Below are positions 8,916 through 17,589 of a stretch of DNA of 64,000 nt, piece by piece (the stretch's first letter is position 1; the number at the start of each line of letters is the position of its first letter). A model generated the notes under the pieces. That model was not told the DNA's origin. It saw nothing but the letters and a program-made list of their open reading frames with translations, and ran no database searches. Source of the stretch: Neopararhizobium haloflavum (GTDB lineage Bacteria > Pseudomonadota > Alphaproteobacteria > Rhizobiales > Rhizobiaceae); NCBI RefSeq assembly GCF_002750855.1, contig NZ_NWUC01000003.1, positions 372,001 to 436,000 on the forward strand, in the 5' to 3' direction. A program made the translations under genes and the position numbers.

Positions 8916-9620
8916 ATGGATGCCAGGCAGATGAAGATCGAGGCGGCGCGTGCCGCCCTTGAGCATGTCGAGCATGGTATGCATCTTGGTATCGGCACGG
9001 GATCGACCGCCGAAGAATTCGTCAGGCTTCTCGCCGAAAAGGTTGCCGACGGGCTTGCCGTGAAGGGCGTTCCGACATCGGAGCGCACGGCGCGGCTGTG
9101 CGTCGAGCTCGGCGTTCCGCTCTTTTCCCTCGACGAACTGCCCGAGCTCGATCTGACCGTGGATGGCGCCGACGAGATCGATCACGAATTGCGGCTGATC
9201 AAGGGCGGCGGCGGGGCGCTTCTGCGCGAGAAGATCGTCGCGGCCGCGTCGACGCGAATGGTGGTCATCGCAGACCGGACCAAGCTGGTGGATGTTCTGG
9301 GGGCCTTCCCGCTGCCGATCGAAGTCAATCCGTTCGGTCTGACGGCAACGCGCATCGCCGTGGAGAAGGCGGCGGCGCGCCTCGGTCTGGGCGGCGACAT
9401 CGCGTTGCGCGCGACCGACGGCGAGGCATTCGAAACCGATGGCGGTCACCACATTCTCGACGCATCTTTTGGCCGCATTCCGGATGCAGAAGCGCTTTCG
9501 GCGGCCCTTCACGCCATTCCGGGCGTGGTCGAACACGGATTATTCATCACTATGGCCCAGGTCGCGATCATTGCCGGCAACGGTGGGATCGAGGAACTGA
9601 GGCGTCAAGGCAACGAATAG
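8916..9620 (+). CDS. rpiA: Ribose-5-phosphate isomerase A
   Basis: Interconverts ribose 5-phosphate and ribulose 5-phosphate in the non-oxidative pentose phosphate pathway. The 234-residue protein has the phosphate loop [10 protein letters not shown] at 25-34, the DGADEID block at 83-89 and [12 protein letters not shown] at 96-107 with catalytic Glu105. The open frame extends about 140 bases upstream, but ATG 8916 ([18 protein letters not shown]) has a GGGGAG ribosome site at a good distance and matches the family N-terminus. The DUF2059 gene follows after 13 bases, so the two probably form one transcript. Confidence 0.95.
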   Translation: MDARQMKIEAARAALEHVEHGMHLGIGTGSTAEEFVRLLAEKVADGLAVKGVPTSERTARLCVELGVPLFSLDELPELDLTVDGADEIDHELRLIKGGGGALLREKIVAAASTRMVVIADRTKLVDVLGAFPLPIEVNPFGLTATRIAVEKAAARLGLGGDIALRATDGEAFETDGGHHILDASFGRIPDAEALSAALHAIPGVVEHGLFITMAQVAIIAGNGGIEELRRQGNE

Positions 9621-9633
9621 GAGCTAGGTCAGA

Positions 9634-10239
9634 ATGACTTTCGCAAGAAGTCTGAATCGCGCGTTCGGCGCCATCCTCATGTCGTCGGCAGTGCTGGTCG
9701 CCTCGTCGGCGCTGGCACAGGAGGAATTGAGCGACTCCCACCGCCAGGCTGCCCGCGAAGCGATCCGTGCTCTCGGCGCGACCGATCAGTTCGACATGAT
9801 CCTGCCGCGCGCGGCCGACCAGTTGAAGAGCACGCTGATCCAGGCGACGCCGAATTTCGAGGAGGCGATCTCCGCAACCGTCGACGAAGTGGCAATCACG
9901 CTTGCAGGCCGCCGTTCGGACCTGGAGCGCGAGGCGGGTGCGATCTACGCACGCAACTTCACCGAGGAAGAACTGACGGCCATCACGGATTTCTACAACT
10001 CTCCGGCTGGCCAGAAGCTGCTCGAGAACGGATCCGTCGTCACGCGCGAATTGCTGCGCGCCGCGGAAATCTGGGCAAACGGCATCGCGCGCGATCTGGC
10101 TGTCGAAGCCGATTCCGCGCTGGAAGCGCGCCTTGGCGCGGAAGCACCGTCGAGCGCCGATGCGGGCATCGATCCGCAGACCGGCACGGCCGAAGGTGAG
10201 GCCCCGGCGGTCGAAGAACCCGCGACGCCTGCGCAGTAG
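9634..10239 (+). CDS. Secreted DUF2059 domain protein
   Basis: A 201-residue periplasmic protein with a signal peptide (residues 1 to about 28, ending SSALAQ) and a DUF2059 domain across the middle. The family pattern YARNFTEEELTAITDFYNSP followed by GQKLLEN is clear at about 109-134. The C-terminal 30 residues are Pro/Glu/Ala-rich and probably disordered. DUF2059 has no established function. The gene sits 13 bases after rpiA and before a strong terminator, so it is the end of that transcript. The order gph / rpiA / DUF2059 / gor is one I associate with Rhizobiales genomes. Confidence 0.85.
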   Translation: MTFARSLNRAFGAILMSSAVLVASSALAQEELSDSHRQAAREAIRALGATDQFDMILPRAADQLKSTLIQATPNFEEAISATVDEVAITLAGRRSDLEREAGAIYARNFTEEELTAITDFYNSPAGQKLLENGSVVTRELLRAAEIWANGIARDLAVEADSALEARLGAEAPSSADAGIDPQTGTAEGEAPAVEEPATPAQ

Positions 10240-10264
10240 TATCCGATCAGTCGGTTCGAGATGG

Positions 10265-10295
10265 AAAAGGGGCGGGTCATCGACCGGCCCCTTTT
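10265..10295 (+). terminator. Rho-independent terminator after the DUF2059 gene
   Basis: AAAAGGGGCGGGTC (10265-10278) pairs with GACCGGCCCCTTTT (10282-10295) with one mismatch and a three-base loop. The descending arm supplies the T-run. It lies between convergent genes, and the A-rich ascending arm gives a T-run on the other strand too, so it can work in both directions. Confidence 0.8.
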
Positions 10296-10312
10296 GCTGT
10301 CCGGCTCAGGTT

Positions 10313-11032
10313 TCAGCGATCGACCAGCGGCTGAAACCCGCCATAGATCATGCGCCGGCCATCGAACGGCATCGAGAGGGCGCCGGGCTGCATGCCGGGA
10401 TCGGCCATGACCTTCTTCCATCCCTCGTCACGCGCGGCCTTGGATGGCCACTGCACCCACGAGAAGACGACGGCCTCGTCGGGTTCAGCCTTCACCGCGC
10501 CCTTGAAGTCGGTGATCTTGCCGTCCGGCACGTCGTCGGCCCAGCAATCGACGACGCGCGTGGCACCATGCGACTTGAAGATCGCCGCGGTCTTTCGCGC
10601 CATCGCCTCGTAGGCATCCTTGTTCTTCGTCGGTACGGCCAGCAGGGAACCGTCGACATAACCCATGTCTTTGCCATCATCTTCGTCGAGGATGGTGGTG
10701 AAGCCCCCATAGATCATGCGTTTGCCGTCAAATGGCATCGTCTCGCCCATGCCCTTCATGCGCGGGTCGTTCATCATCCTTTCGACCGCCTTCGTCCGCG
10801 CCTCGCGGGATGGATATTCGAACCAGGAAAAGACGACGACCTCATCGTCCTCAGCTTTCACGGCGCGGCGGAAATCGGTCAGCTTGCCCTCCGGCACATC
10901 GTCGCCCCAAGTCTCGACCATTCGGGTAACGCCAAATTCCTCGAACAAGGGCGCAGCCTCTTCCGCATGGCTGCGGTAGCGCTCCTTGTTGGCAGCCGGC
11001 ACTGCGACCACGAACCCATCCACGTAAGCCAT
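10313..11032 (-). CDS. Tandem DUF1428 protein (two fused copies)
   Basis: A 239-residue protein built of two similar halves, about residues 1-117 and 118-239. Each half has the DUF1428 landmarks: YVDG near the start (AYVDGFVVAVP and GYVDGSLLAVP), a WxDDVPxGKxTDF block (WGDDVPEGKLTDF and WADDVPDGKITDF), VVFSW, and MPFDGxRMIYGGF at the end. Typical DUF1428 proteins are single-domain, about 117 residues. They adopt a dimeric alpha/beta-barrel fold, so this gene probably encodes an intramolecular dimer; that is inference. The start at 11032 (MAYVDGF) is chosen because the fold begins there and a GAGGAG ribosome site precedes it. Function unknown. A palindromic promoter lies just upstream. Confidence 0.85.
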   Translation of the reverse strand: MAYVDGFVVAVPAANKERYRSHAEEAAPLFEEFGVTRMVETWGDDVPEGKLTDFRRAVKAEDDEVVVFSWFEYPSREARTKAVERMMNDPRMKGMGETMPFDGKRMIYGGFTTILDEDDGKDMGYVDGSLLAVPTKNKDAYEAMARKTAAIFKSHGATRVVDCWADDVPDGKITDFKGAVKAEPDEAVVFSWVQWPSKAARDEGWKKVMADPGMQPGALSMPFDGRRMIYGGFQPLVDR

Positions 11033-11065
11033 CGATCGTCTCCTCTGTGTGTTCCCAGCAAAAGA

Positions 11066-11095
11066 GTTGATATCAACATAAAGTGCCGTCGTCAA
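11066..11095 (-). promoter_or_regulatory. Promoter with a 12-bp palindromic operator for the tandem DUF1428 gene
   Basis: On the minus strand a TTGACG -35 box (11095-11090) is followed by a 17-base spacer and a TATCAA -10 box (11072-11067). The perfect palindrome GTTGATATCAAC (11066-11077) covers the -10 box, the classic position for a repressor site. The gene starts about 35 bases downstream. No regulator gene is adjacent, so the factor is unknown. The half-site resembles ArsR-family sites, but that is only a guess. Confidence 0.5.
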
Positions 11096-11194
11096 ACGGC
11101 TCCAATGGCTGAGGGCATGGTACGGCAGGTTTCCTCCTTAGGCCGAAATGGTTTAAGAGGGCGGCAGTTCATCTCCCAGTCGGATCAGCAGTTC

Positions 11195-12589
11195 ATGGCA
11201 AATTTTGACTACGATCTCTTCGTCATCGGCGGCGGATCGGGCGGCGTGCGCGCCGGACGTGTTGCAGCCTCGCTCGGCAAGAAGGTCGCGATCGCAGAGG
11301 AATACCGCTACGGCGGCACTTGCGTCATCCGAGGCTGCGTCCCGAAGAAACTGTTCGTCTACGCGTCGCATTTCAGCGAGAGCTTCGAGGATGCAGGAGG
11401 TTACGGCTGGACAGTCGACGCGCCGCGTTTCGACTGGCCGACGCTGATCGCCAACAAGGACCGCGAGATCGCGCGGCTCGAGGGCCTCTATAGAAAAGGC
11501 CTCGACAATGCCGGTGCGACGATCATCGACAGCCGGGCCGAACTCGTCGATGCCCATACGGTGGAGATCAAGCAGACGGGCGAGCGCGTCACCGCGGAAA
11601 GAATCCTTATCGCGGTTGGCGGATTTGCCAATCCCCACGCCGCGCTGCCAGGCCACGAACTGTGCATCACGTCCAACGAGGCGTTCCACCTCGAGACTTT
11701 GCCAAAATCGATCCTCATAGCCGGTGGCGGCTATATCGCGGTCGAGTTCGCCAATATTTTCCACGGGCTCGGTGTCGAGACGACCATTATCTACCGGGGC
11801 AAGGAGATTCTCGGCCGGTTCGACCACGACATGCGCAGTGGTTTGCACGAAGCCATGGAAGCCAAGGGGATCAAGGTGCTTTGCCAGGACGTCTTCTCAA
11901 GCATCGAACGCTCCGATGACGGCCGCCTCTCGGCGCACACCTCATCCGGCAAGGTGCTGAAGGCGGATCAGGTCATGCTGGCGCTTGGCCGCGATCCCAA
12001 CACCAAGGGGTTGGGGCTGGAAGCCGCCGGGGTGGAGACCAATCACAAGGGGGCGATCGTCGTCGACGACTATTCGCGCACAAACGTCGACAACATCTTT
12101 GCCGTCGGCGACGTCACCGATCGGGTCCAACTGACGCCGGTCGCGATTCATGAAGCGATGTGCTTCGTCGAGACTGCTTTCAAGAACAATCCCACGAAAC
12201 CCGACCATGATCTGATCGCGACAGCGGTGTTCTCGCAGCCGGAGATCGGCACTGTCGGCCTGAGCGAGGACGAGGCCGCCCGCTCGCACAAGGAACTTGA
12301 GATCTACCGGGCTCAGTTCCGGCCGATGAAACATACGCTTTCCGGCCGCCAGGAGCGCATGATCATGAAGATCGTGGTCGATGCGAAGGACCGAAAGGTG
12401 CTCGGCGTTCACATTCTCGGCCCTGAAGCGGGTGAGATGGCGCAGATCGTCGCGATCGCGCTCAAGGCGGGAGCGACGAAGGACGATTTCGACAGGACCA
12501 TGGCGGTTCATCCGACCGCGTCGGAAGAGCTCGTGACGATGTATCGGCCAAGCTATCGCGTAAGAGACGGCGAACGGGTTGATCCATGA
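11195..12589 (+). CDS. gor: Glutathione-disulfide reductase
   Basis: NADPH-dependent flavoenzyme that reduces oxidised glutathione. The 464-residue protein shows the FAD loop GGGSGG at 12-17 and the redox disulfide Cys43/Cys48 in GGTCVIRGCVPKK, a variant also seen in plant and alphaproteobacterial enzymes where others have NVG. It also has the NAD(P) loop AGGGYIAVEFA, the FAD block FAVGDVTDRVQLTPVA and the C-terminal catalytic His439 (AVHPTASEE). The open frame continues far upstream, but ATG 11195 (MANFDYDLFVIGGG) is where the flavoprotein fold begins. The stop overlaps the next start (ATGA), coupling it to a gamma-glutamylcyclotransferase and suggesting a glutathione-turnover unit. Confidence 0.95.
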   Translation: MANFDYDLFVIGGGSGGVRAGRVAASLGKKVAIAEEYRYGGTCVIRGCVPKKLFVYASHFSESFEDAGGYGWTVDAPRFDWPTLIANKDREIARLEGLYRKGLDNAGATIIDSRAELVDAHTVEIKQTGERVTAERILIAVGGFANPHAALPGHELCITSNEAFHLETLPKSILIAGGGYIAVEFANIFHGLGVETTIIYRGKEILGRFDHDMRSGLHEAMEAKGIKVLCQDVFSSIERSDDGRLSAHTSSGKVLKADQVMLALGRDPNTKGLGLEAAGVETNHKGAIVVDDYSRTNVDNIFAVGDVTDRVQLTPVAIHEAMCFVETAFKNNPTKPDHDLIATAVFSQPEIGTVGLSEDEAARSHKELEIYRAQFRPMKHTLSGRQERMIMKIVVDAKDRKVLGVHILGPEAGEMAQIVAIALKAGATKDDFDRTMAVHPTASEELVTMYRPSYRVRDGERVDP

Positions 12590-13257
12590 GCGCCCTGGTC
12601 GATAAAGCGCTTAAGGATGACTGGCGCCGCGAACGCGAGCGGCTGGCGACGGGCGGCGATCTCATCGCGTATTTCGGATATGGATCGCTCGTCAATCGCG
12701 ACACGCTGCGCACCAAGATTGTAGGGGCCAGCGCCGCGCGTGTATCGGGCTGGCGCCGCGAATGGCAACCGCGACCCGATCTCACGCTCGATCCCGAGAC
12801 GGCAATCCACGCATCGCTCCTGACGGCGCGCCGTGATGCGGCGGCGACGATCGATGGTCTTCTCGTCTTCGACCATATCGAGAATCTGCCGGCCGTCGAT
12901 TTGCGGGAGAGCGATTATCAGCGATGCCTCGTGCCGCTCGACCGGCTCACACTTGTCGACGACACGGTCCCGGCGGGATGTCCCGTCTATATCTACGAAG
13001 CCGATCCGCCGGAGGACCAACAGTCGGTCTATCCGATCCTCCACTCTTATCTCGACGCGGTCCTGCAGGGCTTTTACCGCGAGCACGGAGAGGAGGGACT
13101 GCGCGCATTCATCGATGGCACGGCGAATTTCCAAACACCGATCCTGCGCGATCGGGACTGGCCGATCTATCCTCGCGCGGTAAGGCTGGCAGACGAGGAG
13201 CGCATTCTGATCGACACCTTGCTCGAAGCGCGCGGCGTGCGCTTCGTCGACCGCTGA
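12586..13257 (+). CDS. Gamma-glutamylcyclotransferase-family protein
   Basis: A 223-residue member of the GGCT/AIG2-like superfamily, whose enzymes release 5-oxoproline from gamma-glutamyl compounds, including glutathione. The signature YFGYGSL is at 29-35 and the second conserved block LRESDYQR near 105-112 supplies a candidate catalytic Glu. The C-terminal third (HSYLDAVLQGFYREHGEEG) is common to bacterial members. It overlaps gor by four bases (ATGA), so translation is coupled. That places it in glutathione metabolism, though its real substrate may be another gamma-glutamyl amine. Confidence 0.8.
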   Translation: MSALVDKALKDDWRRERERLATGGDLIAYFGYGSLVNRDTLRTKIVGASAARVSGWRREWQPRPDLTLDPETAIHASLLTARRDAAATIDGLLVFDHIENLPAVDLRESDYQRCLVPLDRLTLVDDTVPAGCPVYIYEADPPEDQQSVYPILHSYLDAVLQGFYREHGEEGLRAFIDGTANFQTPILRDRDWPIYPRAVRLADEERILIDTLLEARGVRFVDR

Positions 13258-13367
13258 GCCGCGCGACGAACACAGCGCTTCCGTAGAAGCCTGAAAGGCT
13301 CTATAAGCCCCGCTTCAATCGGATTGCAGAGTGGGAAAGCCCCCGGCACGACAGACAGGTGAACGTT

Positions 13368-14744
13368 ATGGCGCAGACATGGAATCCCGGCAGCTGGAGA
13401 GACAAGCCTATCCTTCAGGTGCCCGCCTATCCCGACGCAGACGCGCTGCGGACGGCGGAGGCGCGGCTGGCTTCCTTTCCGCCACTGGTTTTTGCGGGTG
13501 AGGCGCGCAAGCTGAAGGCCTCTCTTGCCCGGGTCGCAGAGGGCGAGGCTTTCCTGCTTCAAGGCGGTGATTGCGCCGAGAGCTTTGCCGAACACGGCGC
13601 CGACAACATCCGCGATTTCTTCCGGGTGTTCCTGCAGATGGCCGTGGTGCTCACATTCGGCGCACAGCAGCCGGTGGTGAAGGTCGGGCGCATCGCCGGC
13701 CAGTTCGCAAAGCCGCGCTCGTCCGACAACGAGACGAAGGACGGTGTCACGCTGCCGTCCTATCGCGGCGACATCATCAACGGCATCGAATTCGATGAAG
13801 CCTCGCGCATCCCGAACCCGGAGCGCCAGATCATGGCTTACCGGCAATCGGCTGCGACACTGAACCTGCTGCGCGCTTTCGCGCAGGGCGGCTATGCCAA
13901 TCTCGATAATGTCCACCAGTGGATGCTCGGTTTCGTCAAGGACAGTCCGCAGGCCGAGCGCTATCGCAAACTGGCCGATCGCATCTCCGAGACGATGGAT
14001 TTCATGAAAGCGATCGGCATCGAATCGGAAAGCCACCCGTCGCTGCGCGAGACCGATTTCTTCACCAGCCACGAGGCGCTGCTTCTGGGTTACGAGGAGG
14101 CGATGACGCGGGTCGATTCCACATCCGGCGACTGGTACGCCACGTCCGGCCACATGATCTGGATCGGCGATCGCACCCGCCAGGCCGATCACGCCCACCT
14201 CGAATATTGCCGCGGCATCAAGAACCCGATCGGCCTGAAGTGCGGCCCGAGCCTCCAGCCGGACGATCTGCTTGGGTTGATCGATCTCCTGAACCCGGCC
14301 AACGAGCCCGGCCGGCTGACGCTGATCGCGCGCTTCGGTCACGACAAGGTCGCCGATCACCTGCCCAAGCTGATCCGCGCCGTGGAGAAGGAAGGGCGCA
14401 AGGTGGTCTGGTCCTGCGATCCGATGCATGGCAACACCATCACGCTCAACAACTACAAGACGCGCCCCTTCGAGCGGGTGCTGTCCGAAGTGGAAAGCTT
14501 CTTCCAGATCCACCGCGCCGAAGGCACCCATCCGGGCGGCATCCACATCGAGATGACGGGCAAGAACGTGACGGAGTGCACGGGCGGCGCGCGCGCCGTT
14601 TCGGCCGAGGACCTTTCGGATCGCTACCACACGCATTGCGACCCGCGCCTCAATGCCGACCAGGCTCTGGAGCTTGCATTCCTCGTTGCTGAACGCATGA
14701 AGGGCGGGCGTGACGATCAGACGAAGAAGGCGGTCAACGGCTGA
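13368..14744 (+). CDS. aroF: Class II 3-deoxy-7-phosphoheptulonate (DAHP) synthase
   Basis: First enzyme of the shikimate pathway; it condenses phosphoenolpyruvate and erythrose 4-phosphate. The plant-like class II type is recognised by [12 protein letters not shown] near residue 65, [29 protein letters not shown] and [15 protein letters not shown]. The 458-residue length fits. A GTG at 13359 would add three residues. ATG 13368 ([14 protein letters not shown]) is preferred because AGG lies eight bases upstream. The gene has its own terminator and stands apart from the coupled gor pair. A second shikimate enzyme, aroQ, is at about 43.6 kb but is not linked. Confidence 0.95.
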   Translation: MAQTWNPGSWRDKPILQVPAYPDADALRTAEARLASFPPLVFAGEARKLKASLARVAEGEAFLLQGGDCAESFAEHGADNIRDFFRVFLQMAVVLTFGAQQPVVKVGRIAGQFAKPRSSDNETKDGVTLPSYRGDIINGIEFDEASRIPNPERQIMAYRQSAATLNLLRAFAQGGYANLDNVHQWMLGFVKDSPQAERYRKLADRISETMDFMKAIGIESESHPSLRETDFFTSHEALLLGYEEAMTRVDSTSGDWYATSGHMIWIGDRTRQADHAHLEYCRGIKNPIGLKCGPSLQPDDLLGLIDLLNPANEPGRLTLIARFGHDKVADHLPKLIRAVEKEGRKVVWSCDPMHGNTITLNNYKTRPFERVLSEVESFFQIHRAEGTHPGGIHIEMTGKNVTECTGGARAVSAEDLSDRYHTHCDPRLNADQALELAFLVAERMKGGRDDQTKKAVNG

Positions 14745-14751
14745 AGGTTAC

Positions 14752-14788
14752 GGCGGACCTGAAGCCGAGGTGCTTCAGGCCGCCTTTT
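14752..14788 (+). terminator. Rho-independent terminator of the DAHP synthase gene, inside the 3' end of the next gene
   Basis: GGCGG-A-CCTGAAGC (14752-14765) pairs with GCTTCAGGCCGCC (14772-14784) with one bulged A, followed by TTTT. The descending arm overlaps the last codons of the convergent FrnE-like gene, so that gene's 3' end doubles as terminator sequence. Confidence 0.75.
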
Positions 14789-15428
14789 GTCCCGCGACCT
14801 GATGGATCGCGTCCGCAAGGACATCGGCCGGCTGCGCGCCGCTCACAGCATATTTGCCGTCCAGAATGAAACAGGGCACGCCCTGAACGCCCATGCGCTG
14901 CGCACTGGCGATTTCCGCTTCGACGGATTGGCGGTCAAGGTCGCCCCTCAGTTTGGTCTCGATGACGGTTCGGTCGAGGCCGGCTTCCTCAGCGGCATCG
15001 GCGAGCACATCGTCGTCGCCGATTTGCGCTCCTTCAGTGAAATACCTGCGGAAGAGAATCTCTACGAGCCGATCCTGCGCGACACGGCCGACTTCTCCGG
15101 CCCATCGGATCATGCGATGAGCGTCGAGCGTATTGGCGGAAACGGTGATGGCGTCGAAATCGAATGGAATGGCTTCCAGGTCCCCGGCGCGGCGCACATT
15201 GGCATAGGCCTCGGCCGCTCGTTCGCTGCCGCCGAATTTGTCCTCCAGATAGCGCCGACGGTCCTTGCCTTCCTTGGGCAAGGTCGCATCGAGCTGAAAT
15301 GGCCGCCAATTGACCTCGACGGCGACGTCCTCGCCGAGCATCTCGATCGCCTTTTCCAGCCGTCTCTTGCCGATATAGCACCAGGGGCACATGACGTCGG
15401 AGACGACGTCGATCCGGATTGTCTTCAT
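14775..15428 (-). CDS. DsbA-family thiol oxidoreductase of the FrnE/polyketide-isomerase type
   Basis: A 217-residue cytoplasmic protein, with no signal peptide, of the DsbA/FrnE group with thioredoxin fold and helical insert. The active site is C14-P-W-C17 (DVMCPWCYIG), and the helical domain with WRPFQLD and the C-terminal GVQGVPCFILDGKYAVSGAQ cis-Pro block are typical. Members include polyketide-associated FrnE and 2-hydroxychromene-2-carboxylate isomerase relatives, but stand-alone members are general disulfide oxidoreductases. The start at 15428 (MKTIRIDVVSDVMCPWC) fits the fold and has a GGAG site upstream. It follows the solute-binding protein gene by 31 bases on the same strand. The partner substrate is unknown. 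Confidence 0.88.
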   Translation of the reverse strand: MKTIRIDVVSDVMCPWCYIGKRRLEKAIEMLGEDVAVEVNWRPFQLDATLPKEGKDRRRYLEDKFGGSERAAEAYANVRRAGDLEAIPFDFDAITVSANTLDAHRMIRWAGEVGRVAQDRLVEILFRRYFTEGAQIGDDDVLADAAEEAGLDRTVIETKLRGDLDRQSVEAEIASAQRMGVQGVPCFILDGKYAVSGAQPADVLADAIHQVAGQKAA

Positions 15429-15459
15429 GGGGCGCTCCCTTTTGGGCGGGACATTGGCG

Positions 15460-17286
15460 CTATTCGGCCCGCGCGTCCCACCAGGTCGACAATGTGTAAC
15501 CGTATATAGGCGTTTCCTCCGGTCTTTGAATGTGCTTCCAGCGCGCCACCCACTGCTCTTCGACATGGTAGAGCGGGATCAGGTAATAGCCCGACAGCAG
15601 CACGCGATCGAAGGCCCTGACGGCTGCCTGGAAATCGTCTTCGCTGCGCGCATTTAGCATCGCGTCGATCATCGCGTCGATCGCCGGGTCTGCAGCGCCG
15701 GCGAAATTGAACGTGCCCTGCGGATCACGGGCGCGTGAATGCCAGCGCCAGATCTGCTCCGCGCCCGGCGACAGCGAGGAGGGATAGGACTTCATGATCA
15801 CGTCGTAGTCATAGGCCAGACTGCGCTGCTGATACTGAGCATCGTCCACGGTGCGGATGCGCATGACGATGCCGAGGGATGCCAGCGTGCGCTGATAGGC
15901 GAGGGCAAGCTTTTCCTGGCCCTCGTTCTGCGTCATGATTTCGAACGTGAGCTGCCGGCCGTTTTCGTCGACCATGCGCCCGCCCTCGATCCGGTAACCC
16001 GCTTCGCGCAGGATATCGAACGCTTCACGCTGGATTTTGCGGTCGCGTCCCGCACCGCTGGTGTGGGGCAACCTGTAGGTGCCATCCATGATGTCGGGCA
16101 AGACGGCATCGGGATAGGGCGCGAGAAGTGCGTGTTCCTTCTCCCCGGCCGGGCGGTCGAGGCTGGAGAGCACCGAGCCCTGCCAATAGCTCTGCGTGCG
16201 GGTGTATGCCTCGTTGAAAAGGGTCCTGTTGGCCCATTCAAAATCGAACAGCATGGTCAGCGCGCGGCGCACCTGGCGGTCTTCGAAAACGTCCCGGCGC
16301 GTGTTGAAGACGAAGCCGAGCATGCCGGATGGTAGCTCTGGCCGGAACTCGTCCTTGATGACGTCGCCCTGATGGACGGCGGGAAAATCATAGGACCGGG
16401 CCCATGCCGTCGGGCTGCCCTCCGGAAAGACGTCGAACAGCCCCTTCTTGAACGCTTCGAACTGGGAACTGGCCGAAAGGAAATATTCGACCGTGATCTC
16501 GTCGAAATTGTCGTGCCCGCGTTTGACGGGCAGGTCTTTTGCCCAATAATCGGGATCGCGCTCGTAGGTGATACGCTCGCCGGGCCGAATCTCGCCGACG
16601 ACATAGGGACCCGAGCCGATCGGCGGCTTCAGGCTCGACCGATCGAAGGTTTCCGCATCCGTGGCGTGTTCGGGAAGAATGGGGACGCTGGCGATCAGGA
16701 GCGGCAACTCGCGATTGGCATCCTCGGTGAAGGTGAAGCGCACGCTGTCGGCATCGACCTTCTCCATCGTCTCGACCAGGTCGAGGCGGTTGCTGTAGGG
16801 CGGGCGACCCTTTTCAGCCAGGAGCTCGAAGGTGAAGACGACGTCATCCGCCGTCACCGGCTCTCCGTCCGAGAACCGCGCATTGGGGTTGATGTTGAAC
16901 TGGATGTAGCTGCGCTGATCGTCCCATTCGACCGTTTCGGCGAGCAGGCCATAAAGCGTGAACGGCTCGTCGCGTGAACGATGCATCAGCGATTCAAAGA
17001 CGAGGTTGCCGTATTCCTGATCGATCACGCCGCGTGCCGTCGTTCGCATGGACTGCAGGATGAACGGGTTCAGACTGTCGAACGTGCCGACGACGCCATA
17101 GGCGATGCTGCCACCCTTCGGCGCATCCGGATTGACATAGGGAAAATGGTCAAAATCCGGCCCGAGAGCCGGCTTCCCATGCATGGCGATGGCATGTACG
17201 GGCTCTGAAGCGGCGGCAAGCGTCGGGTCCACGGCAGCAAGGGCGATGGCAAGGCATAGCGGCATTCGGAACTGGGCGACTTGCAT
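15460..17286 (-). CDS. Family 5 extracellular solute-binding protein (oligopeptide/YejA-like)
   Basis: Periplasmic receptor of a peptide-type ABC importer, 608 residues with a signal peptide ending near TLAAASE. Typical SBP family 5 blocks are YVNPDAPKGGSIAYG and TFDSLNPFI near the mature N-terminus, FSDGEPVTADDVVFTFELL and IGSGPYVVGEIRPGERI. The long size and the NPDAPKGG opening fit the YejA (microcin C/oligopeptide) branch. No permease or ATPase genes are adjacent, so it either serves a transporter encoded elsewhere or is an orphan receptor. The start is set at 17286 (MQVAQFRMPLCLAIALAA), which gives a clean signal peptide; the frame is open 14 codons further. Confidence 0.9.
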   Translation of the reverse strand: MQVAQFRMPLCLAIALAAVDPTLAAASEPVHAIAMHGKPALGPDFDHFPYVNPDAPKGGSIAYGVVGTFDSLNPFILQSMRTTARGVIDQEYGNLVFESLMHRSRDEPFTLYGLLAETVEWDDQRSYIQFNINPNARFSDGEPVTADDVVFTFELLAEKGRPPYSNRLDLVETMEKVDADSVRFTFTEDANRELPLLIASVPILPEHATDAETFDRSSLKPPIGSGPYVVGEIRPGERITYERDPDYWAKDLPVKRGHDNFDEITVEYFLSASSQFEAFKKGLFDVFPEGSPTAWARSYDFPAVHQGDVIKDEFRPELPSGMLGFVFNTRRDVFEDRQVRRALTMLFDFEWANRTLFNEAYTRTQSYWQGSVLSSLDRPAGEKEHALLAPYPDAVLPDIMDGTYRLPHTSGAGRDRKIQREAFDILREAGYRIEGGRMVDENGRQLTFEIMTQNEGQEKLALAYQRTLASLGIVMRIRTVDDAQYQQRSLAYDYDVIMKSYPSSLSPGAEQIWRWHSRARDPQGTFNFAGAADPAIDAMIDAMLNARSEDDFQAAVRAFDRVLLSGYYLIPLYHVEEQWVARWKHIQRPEETPIYGYTLSTWWDARAE

Positions 17287-17589
17287 CCGGTCTCGTCTAT
17301 CAGAAAATGCAGGGATCGATTCGCGCAAACCGTATCATGAGCGTCGCTCCTGCGCGCAGACAATGGCATCAGCCGGGCAGTTGCTGTCAAAATGCCGTGT
17401 TGGTGGTGGATATCCGGCGCATTTGCGCGTATGCGAGGGCCATGCGACCGGGCGGGGATCGGTGAGGGCGTTGGGTCATCCTAATGCCGCAATTCGCCGA
17501 CAGGAGACGCCCAACGCACGAGGGTCCGTGCACGGCGGCATTCATCGCCTCAGGGCCATATGAAGTTTGATCAGGAGACGAACAAGCCA
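17287..17589. other. Intergenic region between divergent SBP and IalB genes
   Basis: About 300 bases with no coding frame I can support. It must hold both promoters. I see no strong palindrome or promoter pair I would commit to. Confidence 0.4.

Noticed and set aside
10133-11194. Long in-frame extension upstream of glutathione reductase
   Set aside because: It would span the DUF2059 3' end, a terminator and the whole antisense of the DUF1428 gene. The flavoprotein begins at 11195.
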